Below, one piece after another: positions 53,089 to 62,657 of a stretch of DNA of 64,000 nucleotides. The translations under genes and the position numbers were made by a program. Numbering within the stretch: the stretch's first letter is position 1; each line of letters begins with the position of its first letter. The notes beneath the pieces were generated by a model that was not told the DNA's origin, did no database searches, and worked only from the letters and a program-made list of their open reading frames with translations. Origin of the DNA: Muntiacus reevesi (Eukaryota; Chordata; Mammalia; Artiodactyla; Cervidae); contig NC_089260.1 in the NCBI RefSeq assembly GCF_963930625.1, forward strand, positions 81,802,618-81,866,617. Direction: 5' to 3'.

Positions 53089-54510
53089 ACGTGGGAGTCA
53101 CGTGAGAATCACCTGGGAATCACGTGGGAATCACGTTTCATTCACGTGGTAATCACGTGGGAATCACGAGTCAATCACGAGGGAGTCACGTGGGAATCAC
53201 GTGGGAATCCCGTGGAAATCACGTGGGAATCACTTGTCAATCACGAGTGAATCACGTGGGAATCACGTGTCAATCACGTGGGAATCACGTGGGAATCAAG
53301 TGGAAATCATGCATCAATCACCTGTCAATCACGTGGGAATCTCGTGGGAATCTCGTGATAATCACGTGTCAATCACGTGAGAATAAGTTGGGAGTAACGT
53401 TTCAATCACTTGGGAAACACGTGGGAATCACGTGGAAAGCACGTGGGAAACACGTGTCAGTCACTTGGGAATCACATGGGTATCACGTGATAATCACGTG
53501 GGAATCACGTGTAATTCACGTGGCAATCACGTGAGAATTACGTGGGAATCACGTGGGAATCAAGTGTCAATCACGTGGGAATCACGTGGGAAAAACTTGG
53601 GAATCACGTGTCAATCACGTGGGAATCACGAGGGAATCACGTGGGAATCACGTGGGAATCACGAGGGAATCACGTGTCAATCACGTGGGAATCATGTGGG
53701 AAATACGTGACAATCACTTGTTAATCACGTGGGAATCACGTGGGAATCACGTGAAATCACGTGGGCATCACGTGGGCATCACATGGGAATAATTTAGGAA
53801 TCACGTGGGAATCACGTGTGAATCACGTTGGAATCATGCGTCAATCACGTGGGAATCACGTGGGAATCACGAGGGAATCACGTGTCAATCACGTGGGATT
53901 CATGTGGGAATTACGTGACAATCAAGAGTTAATCACGTGGGAATCACGTGGGAATCACGTTAAATCACGTGGGCATCACGTGGGCATCACATGGGAATCA
54001 TTTAGGGATCACGTTGGAATCACGTGTGAATCATGTTGGAATCATGCGTCAATCACATGGGAATCACCTCGGAGTCACGTGGGAATCACGTGGGAACCAC
54101 GTGTCAATCACCTGGGAATCACGTGTCAATCACGTGGGAATCACGTGGGAATCACGTGTCAATCACGTGGGAATCACGTGGGACTCACGCCTCAATCACG
54201 TGGGAATCACCTGGGATTCACGTGTCAATCACGTGGAAATCACGAGGAAGTCACGTGGGAATCACGTGGGATTCACATGTCAATCACGTGGAAATCACGT
54301 GGGAAACACTTGGGACTCACGTGGGAATCACGATTGAATCACGTGTCAATCACGTGGGAATCACGTGGGAATCACGTGGGAATCACGTGTCAATCACATG
54401 GGAATCACGTGGGAATCACCTGGGAAACACGTGGGAATGACGTGAAAATCATTAGGGAATCACGTGGGAATCACGTGTCAATCACGGGGGAATCACGTGT
54501 GAATCACGTG
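53089..54510 (+). repeat. Divergent island of the array
   Basis: The 11-bp periodicity holds, but I could not align this 1.4-kb stretch over any length to another block. Variants are frequent and unlike those elsewhere (GGGAGTAACG, GGAAAGCACG, GTGAAAATCATTAGGG, TTAGGGATC). It holds one local duplication of about 208 bp: the GTGGGCATCACGTGGGCATC pair starts at 53761 and again at 53969. It may be an older part of the array or a copy of a block type outside the window. Confidence 0.6.
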
Positions 54511-56078
54511 TGAATCACGTGTCAATCACGTGGGAATCACGTGGGAATCATGTGGGAATCACGTGGGAATCACGTGTCAATCATGTGGGAATCACGAGGG
54601 AATCACGTGTCAATCACGTGGGAATCACGTCGGAATCTCGTGCCAATCACGTGGGAATCTCGTGGGAATCACGTGGGAATCATGTGGGAATCACGTGGGA
54701 ATAACGTGGGAATCACGTGTCAATCACGTGGGAATCACGTGGGAATCACGTGACAATCATTTGGGAATCACGTGGGAATCAGGTGTCAATCACGTGGGAA
54801 TCACGTGGGAATCACGTGTCAATCACGTGTCAATCACGTGGGAATCACGTGGGAATCACGTGGGAATCCCGTGGAAATCACGTGGGAATCACTTGTCAAT
54901 CACGAGGGAATCACGTGCGAATCCCGAGCCAATCACGTGGGAATCACGTGGGAATCACGTGGGAATCACGTGTCATTCACGTGGGATCACGTGGGAATCA
55001 CGAATCAATCACGAGGGAGTCACGTGGGAATCCCGAGTCAATCACGTGGGAATCAGGTGGGAATCACTTTTGAATCACGTGGGAATCACGTGTCAATCAC
55101 GTGGGAAACACGTTTCAATCCCATGGGAATCAGATGGGAATCACAATGGAATCATTGGGAATCACGTGGGAATCAGGTTGGAATCACGTGTCAATAACGT
55201 GGGAATCATGTGGGAATCACGTGTCAATCACGATGGAATTACATGTGAATCACGTGTGAATCACGTGTGAATCACGTGGGAATCACGTAACAATCATTTG
55301 GGAATCACGTGGGAATCACGTGTTAATCACGTGGGAATCACTTGGGAATCACGTTGGAATCATGTGTCAATCACTTGGGAATAACGTGGGAATCACGTGA
55401 TAATCACGTGGGAATCACGTGTCAATCATGTGGGAATTACATGAGAATCACGTGGGAATCACGTGGAATCACGTGTCAATCACGTGGGAATCACGTGGGA
55501 ATCATGCGTCAATCACGTGGGAATCATGTGGGAGTCACATGGGAATCACGTGGGAATCAAGTCGGAATCACGTGGGTGTATCGTGTCAATCACGTGGGAG
55601 TCATGTGGGAGTCACGTGTCAATCACGATGGAATCACGTGGTAATCAAGTGGTGATCATGCGTTTATCACGTTTGAATCACGTGTCAATCACGAGGGAAT
55701 CACGGGTGAATCACGTGTTAATCACGTGGGAATCACTTGGGAAACACGTATCAATCACGTGGGAATATCGTGGGAATTACATTTAATCACGTGGAAATCA
55801 CATGGGAATCTCGTGTCAATCAAGTTGGAATCACGTGGGAATGACGTGTCAATCACGTTGGCATCACGTAGTAATCATTTGGGAATCACGTGTCATTCAC
55901 GTTGGAATCATATGGGAATCACGTGGGAATCACGTGTCAATCATGTGGGAATCACGTGGGAATAACGTGGGAATCACGTGTCGATCCTATAGGAATCACG
56001 TGGGAATCACGTGGGAATCACGTGTCAATCACGTAGGAATCACGTGGGAATCACGTGGGAATCACGTGTCAATCACGT
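54511..56078 (+). repeat. K1, compressed H-like module
   Basis: From about 54,745 this matches K2 (58,481-59,914) at an offset of 3,736 rising to 3,836. It strings together pieces that are kilobases apart in H: the H 5' start (CCCGAGTC, CACTTTTG, AATCATTGGG near 55,015-55,270), the GTGATAATC zone, then the TCAAGTTGG zone (55,802, as at 3649 in H1). CCTATAGG near 55986 takes the place of CCCATAGG in H. The first 230 bp are a lead-in resembling the GTGCC-rich part of H. Confidence 0.68.
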
Positions 56079-56269
56079 GTGAATCATGTGGGAATCACGT
56101 GGGAATCACGTGGGAATCACGTGACAATCATTTGGGAATCACCTGGGAATCACGTGTTAATCACGAGGAAATCACGTGGGAATCACGTATGAATCACGTG
56201 GGAATCACCTGGGAATGACGTGTCAATCACGTGGGAATCACGTGGGAATCACGTGGGAAACACGTGTGA
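56079..56269 (+). repeat. Short monomer bridge between K1 and D1
   Basis: About 190 bp of ordinary monomers include GTGACAATCATTTGGG, CACCTGGG, GTGTTAATC and a GTATG unit. The same string occurs near 62,290-62,390, before the second copy of the neighbouring segment. I see nothing else in it. Confidence 0.5.
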
Positions 56270-58480
56270 ATCACGTGTCAATCACGTGGGAATCACGTGG
56301 GAATCATGCGCCAATCACGTGGGAATCACGTGGGAGTCACGTGAGAATCACGTAGTAATCACGTGGGAATCACGTGGGGATCACGTGACAATCACGTGGG
56401 AGTCATGTGGGAATCACGTGTCAATCATGATGGAATCACGTGGGAATCAAGTGGTAATCATTCGTCAACCACGTGGGAATCACATGGGAATCACGTGCTA
56501 ATCACGTGGGAATCACGCTGGAATAACGTGTCAATATCGTGGGAATCATGTGGGAATCGAGTGTCAATCACGATGGAATTACATGTGAATCACGTGTCAA
56601 TCACGTAGGAATCACGTGGGAATCACGTGGGATTCACGTCGGAATCACGTGTCAATCACGTGTCAATCATGTGAGAATCAAGTGGGAATCACGTGGAAAT
56701 CACGTGTCAATCACGTGGGAATCACATGGGCATCATGTGTCAATCACGTTGGAATCACGTGGTAATCATATGGGAATCACGTGTCAATCACGTGGGAAAC
56801 ACGTGGGAATCACATGTCAATTACGTGGGAATCACGTTAGAATCACGGGGGAATCACGTGGGAGTCACGTGTCAATCACGTGGGAATCACGTGGGAATCA
56901 CGTGTCAATCCCGTATGAATCACGTGTGAATCAGGTGGGAATCACGTGGGAATCACGTGGGAATCATGCGTCAATCACGAGGGAATCACGTAGTAATCAC
57001 GTGTCAATCACGTGGGCATCACATGTGTATCACACGGGAATCATTTGGGAATCATGTGTCAATCACGTGGGAATCACGTGGGAATCACATGTCAATTACG
57101 TGGGAATCACGTTAGAATCACGGGGGAATCACGTGGGAATAACGTGTCAATCACGTGGGAATCATGTGGGAATCACGTGTCAATCACGAGGGAATCACGT
57201 AGTAATCACGTGTCAATCACGTGGGCATCACATGGGTATCACACGGGAATCATTTGGTAATCACGTGTCAATCACGTTGGAATCACGTGGGAATCACTTT
57301 TGAATCACGTGGGAATCACGTGTCAATCACGAGGGAATCACGTGACAATCATTTGGGAATCACGTGGGAATCAGGTGTCAATCACGTGGGAATCACGTGG
57401 GAATCACGTGTCAATCACGTGTCAATCACGTGGGAATCACGTGGGAATCATGCGCCAATCACGTGGGAATCACGTGGGAGTCACGTGAGAATCACGTAGT
57501 AATCACGTGGGAATCACGTGGGGATCACGTGACAATCACGTGGGAGTCATGTGGGAATCACGTGTCAATCATGATGGAATCACGTGGGAATCAAGTGGTA
57601 ATCATTCGTCAACCACGTGGGAATCACATGGGAATCACGTGCTAATCACGTGGGAATCACGCTGGAATAACGTGTCAATATCGTGGGAATCATGTGGGAA
57701 TCGAGTGTCAATCATGATGGAATTACATGTGAATCACGTGTCAATCACGTAGGAATCACGTGGGAATCACGTGGGATTCACGTCGGAATCACGTGTCAAT
57801 CACGTGTCAATCATGTGAGAATCAAGTGGGAATCACGTGGAAATCACGTGTCAATCACGTGGGAATCACATGGGCATCATGTGTCAATCACGTTGGAATC
57901 ACGTGGTAATCATATGGGAATCACGTGTCAATCACGTGGGAAACACGTGGGAATCACATGTCAATTACGTGGGAATCACGTTAGAGTCACGGGGGAATCA
58001 CGTGGGAGTCACGTGTCAATCACGTGGGAATCACGTGGGAATCACGTGTCAATCCCGTATGAATCACGTGTGAATCAGGTGGGAATCACGTGGGAATCAC
58101 GTGGGAATCATGCGTCAATCACGAGGGAATCACGTAGTAATCACGTGTCAATCACGTGGGCATCACATGTGTATCACACGGGAATCATTTGGGAATCACG
58201 TGTCAATCACGTGGGAATCACGTGGGAATCACATGTCAATTACGTGGGAATCACGTTAGAATCACGGGGGAATCACGTGGGAATAACGTGTCAATCACGT
58301 GGGAATCATGTGGGAATCACGTGTCAATCACGAGGGAATCACGTAGTAATCACGTGTCAATCACGTGGGCATCACATGGGTATCACACGGGAATCATTTG
58401 GTAATCACGTGTCAATCACGTTGGAATCACGTGGGAATCACTTTTGAATCACGTGGGAATCACGTGTCAATCACGAGGGA
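56270..58480 (+). repeat. D1-D2, 1,144-bp tandem duplication (104 monomers)
   Basis: Two copies are offset by exactly 1,144 bp: CATGCGCC at 56305 and 57449, GTTAG at 56836 and 57980. The match begins near 56,270 and runs on in the second copy to about 58,580. Only isolated bases differ (GTTAGAATC in D1, GTTAGAGTC in D2; CGATGG in D1, TGATGG in D2). Inside each copy, part of the sequence is repeated at 275 bp (GTTAG at 56836 and 57111). The first 550 bp of each copy also resemble R1. Confidence 0.87.
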
Positions 58481-59914
58481 ATCACGTGACAATCATTTGG
58501 GAATCACGTGGGAATCAGGTGTCAATCACGTGGGAATCACGTGGGAATCACGTGTCAATCACGTGTCAATCACGTGGGAATCACGTGGGAATCACGTGGG
58601 AATCCCGAGTCAATCACGTGGGAATCACGTGGGAATCACGTGGGAATCCCGTGGAAATCACGTGGGAATCACTTGTCAATCACGAGGGAATCACGTGGGA
58701 ATCCCGAGCCAATCACGTGGGAATCACGTGGGAGTCACGTGGGAATCACGTGTCATTCACGTGGGATCACGTGGGAATCACGAATCAATCACGAGGGAGT
58801 CACGTGGGAATCCCGAGTCAATCACGTGGGAATCACGTGGGAATCACTTTTGAATCACGTGGGAATCACGTGGCAATCACGTGGGAAACACGTTTCAATC
58901 CCATGGGAATCAGATGGGAATCACGATGGAATCATTGGGAATCACGTGGGAATCAGGTTGGAATCACGTGTCAATAACGTGGGAATCATGTGGGAATCAC
59001 GTGTCAATCACGATGGAATTACATGTGAATCACGTGTGAATCACGTGTGAATCACGTGGGAATCACGTAACAATCATTTGGGTATCACGTGGGAATCACG
59101 TGTTAATCACGTGGGAATGACGTGTCAATCACGTAGGAATCACGTGGGAATCACGTGTCAATCACGTGGGAATCACTTGGGAAACACGTTGGAATCATGT
59201 GTCAATCACTTGGGAATAACGTGGGAATCACGTGATAATCACGTGGGAATCACGTGTCAATCACGTGGGAATTACATGAGAATCACGTGGGAATCACGTG
59301 GGAATCACGTGTCAATCACGTGGGAATCACGTGGGAATCATGCGTCAATCACGTGGGAATCATGTGGGAGTCACGTGGGAATCACGTGGGAATCAAGTCG
59401 GAATCACGTGGGTGTATCGTGTCAATCACGTGGGAGTCATGTGGGAGTCACGTGTCAATCACGATGGAATCACGTGGTAATCAAGTGGTGATCATGCGTT
59501 TATCACGTGGGAATCACGTGTCAATCACGAGGGAATCATGGGGGAATCACGTGTTAATCACGTGGGAATCACTTGGGAATCACGTATCAATCACGTGGGA
59601 ATATTGTGGGAATTACATTTAATCACGTGGAAATCACATGGGAATCTCGTGTCAATCAAGTTGGAATCACGTGGGAATGACGTGTCAATCACGTTGGCAT
59701 CACGTGGTAATCATTTGGGAATCACGTGTCATTCACGTTGGAATCATATGGGAATCACGTGGGAATCACGTGTCAATCATGTGGGAATCACGTGGGAATA
59801 ACTTGGGAATCACGTGTCGATCCTATAGGAATCACGTGGGAATCACGTGGGAATCACGTGTCAATCACGTAGGAATCACGTGGGAATCACGTGGGAATCA
59901 CGTGTCAATCACGT
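58481..59914 (+). repeat. K2, compressed H-like module
   Basis: It matches K1 at offset 3,736 (start), 3,780 (near 58,850) and 3,836 (near 59,640); the steps are added monomers. It contains the CCCGAGTC, CACTTTTG, AATCATTGGG, GTGATAATC, TCAAGTTGG and CCTATAGG variants in the same order. It follows the D duplication directly, so K1-D1 and D2-K2 share their junctions. Confidence 0.72.
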
Positions 59915-61239
59915 GGGAATCAGGTTGGAATCACGTGTCAATAACGTGGGAAACATGTGGGAATCACGTGACAATCATTTGGGAATCACCTGGGAATCAC
60001 GTGTTAATCACGTGGAAATCACATGGGAATCACGTGGGAATGACGTGTCAATCACGTGGGAATCACGTGGGAATCACGTGTCAATCACGTGGGAATCACG
60101 TTTCAATCACGTGGGAAACACGTGTGAATCATGTGGGAATCACTTGGGAATCACGTTCGAATCATGTGTCAATCACTTGGGAATCACGTGGGAATCACGT
60201 GGGAAGCACGTGGGAATCACGTGTCACTCACTTGGGAATCACATGGGAATCACGTGATAATCACGTGGGACTCACGTGTCAATCACGTGGGAATCACGTG
60301 AGAATCACGTGGGAATCACGTGGGAATCACGTGTCAATCACTTGGGAATCACGTGGGAATCACGTGGAAATCATGCGTCAATCACGTGGGAAACACGTGG
60401 GAGTCACGTGGGAATCACGTGGGAATCAAGTGGGAATCACGTGGGTATCACGTGTCAATCACGTGGGAGTCATGTGGGAGTCACGTGTCAATCATGATGG
60501 AATCACGTGGGAATCAAGTGGTGATCATGCGTCAATCACGTGGGAATCACGTGGGAGTCACGTGGGAATCACATGGAAATCACGTGGTAATCATGTGGGA
60601 ATCACGTTGGAATCACGTGTCAATATCGTGTGAATCATGTGGGAATCACTTGTCAATCACGATGGAATTACGTTTGAATCACGTGGGAATCACGTGTCAA
60701 TCACGTGGGCATCATGTGGACATCACGTGTCAATCACGTGAGCATCATGTGGGCATCACGTGGGAATCATTTGGGAATCACGTGGGAATCAGGGGGGAAT
60801 CACGTGGGAATCACATGTCAATCACGTGGGAATCACGTGGCAATCACGTGGGAATGACATGTCAATCCCGTGGGAATCACGTGGGAATAAGGTGGGAATC
60901 ACGTGTCACTCACGTGGGAATCACATGGAAATCACGTGGGATTCTCGTGGGAATCACGTGTAAATCACGTGTCAATCATGTGAGAATCAAGTGGGAATCA
61001 CGTGGAAATCACGTGTCAATTACGTGGGAATCACGTGTCAATCACGTTGGAATCACGTGGGAATCATATGAGAATCACGAGTCAATCACGTGGGAATCAA
61101 GTGGGAATCACGTGTCAATCACGTGGGAATCACTGGGGAATCACGTTGGAATCATGTGTAAATCACTTGGGAATAACGTGGGAATCACGTGTCAATCACG
61201 TGGGAATTACGTGAGAATCACGTGGGAATCATGCGTCAA
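59915..61239 (+). repeat. Mosaic segment between K2 and K3
   Basis: 60,050-60,300 resembles R1 near 52,850-53,100 (the GTGGGAAGCACG unit and GTGTCACTCACTTGGG). 60,480-60,660 resembles the CATGATGG and GTGTCAATATCG zone of R1. 60,840-61,090 resembles the H 3' part (AATAAGGTGGG, CATATGAG, ACGAGTC). The longest stop-free frame of this arm crosses it, from 60320 to 61423, but it is a repeat artefact. Confidence 0.55.
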
Positions 61240-62210
61240 TCACGTGGGAATCATGTGGGAATCACGTGTCAATCACGATGGAATTACATGTGAATCACGT
61301 GTGAATCACGTGGGAATCACGTGGGAATCACATAACAATCATTTCGGAATCACATGGGAATCACGTGTTAATCACGTGGGAATCACATGGGAATCACGTG
61401 GGAATGATGTGTCAATCACGTAGGAATCACGTGGGAATCACGTGTCAATCACGTGGGAATCACGTGTCAATCACGTGGGAATCACGTGTCAATCACGTGG
61501 GAATCACTTGGGAATCACGTTGGAATCATGTGTCAATCACTTGGGAATAACGTGGGAATCACGTGATAATCACGTGGGAATCACGTGTCAATCACGTGGG
61601 AATTACGTGAGAATCACGTGGGAATCACATGGGAATCACGTGGTAATCACGTGGGAATCATGCATCAATCACGTGGGAATCATGTGGGAGTCACGTGGGA
61701 ATAACGTGGGAATCAAGTCGGAATCACGTGGGTATATCGTGTCAATCACGTGGGAGTCATGTGGGAGTCACGTGTCAATCACGATGGAATCACGTGGTAA
61801 TCAAGTGGTGTTCATGCGTTTATCACGTGGGAATCACGTGTCAATCACGAGGGAATCACGTGGGAATCACGTGTTAATCACGTGGGAATCACTTGGGAAT
61901 CACGTATCAACCACGTGGGAATATCGTGGGAATCACATTTAAACACGTGGAAATCACATGGGAATCTCGTGTCAATCAAGTTGGAATCACGTGGGAATGA
62001 CGTGTCAATCACGTTGGCATCACGTGGTAATCATTTGGGAATCACGTGTCATTCATGTTGGAATCATATGGGAATCACGTGGGAATCACGTGGGAATCAC
62101 GTGTCAATCACGTGGGAATCACGTGGGAATAACGTGGGAATCACGTGTCAATCCTATAGGAATCACGTGGGAATCACGTGGGAATCACGTGTCAATCACG
62201 TAGGAATCAC
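61240..62210 (+). repeat. K3, partial compressed H-like module
   Basis: This aligns to the 3' two-thirds of K2 at an offset of about 2,320 (the TCAAGTTGG unit at 61958 against 59638) and has the same GTGATAATC and CCTATAGG variants. The 5' part with CCCGAGTC and CACTTTTG is missing. Confidence 0.68.
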
Positions 62211-62657
62211 GTGTAAATCACGTGGGAAACACGTGGGAATCACGTGTCAATCACGTAGGAATCACGTGTGAATCACGTGGGAATCACGTGGGAATAACAT
62301 GACAATCATTTGTGAATCACCTGGGAATCAGGTGTTAATCACGAGGGAATCACGTGGGAATCACGTATGAATCACGTGGGAATCACGTGTCAATCACGTG
62401 GGAATCACGTGGGAATCACGTGTCAATCCCATAGGAATCATGAGGAATCACGTGGGAATCACGTGTCAATCACGTAGGAATCACGTGAAAATCACGTGGG
62501 AATCAAGTGTGAATCACGTGTCAATCACGTGGGAATCACGTGGGAATCATGTGCCAATCACGTGGGAATCACGTGGGAGTCAGGTGAGAATCACGTGGGA
62601 ATCACGTGGGAATCACGTGGGGATCACGTGACAATCACGTGGGAGTCATGTGGGAAT
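62211..62657 (+). repeat. Bridge between K3 and R2
   Basis: About 450 bp of monomers resemble 56,090-56,400: GTGACAATC-like unit, CACCTGGG, GTATG, GTGCCAATC, GTGGGGATC. A 10-bp unit (CATGAGGAATC) lies near 62440. I see no other structure. Confidence 0.5.

Noticed and set aside
60320..61423. 367-codon frame in the right arm
   Set aside because: Same repeat artefact; it crosses the joins of a mosaic segment and has no features beyond the 11-residue period.
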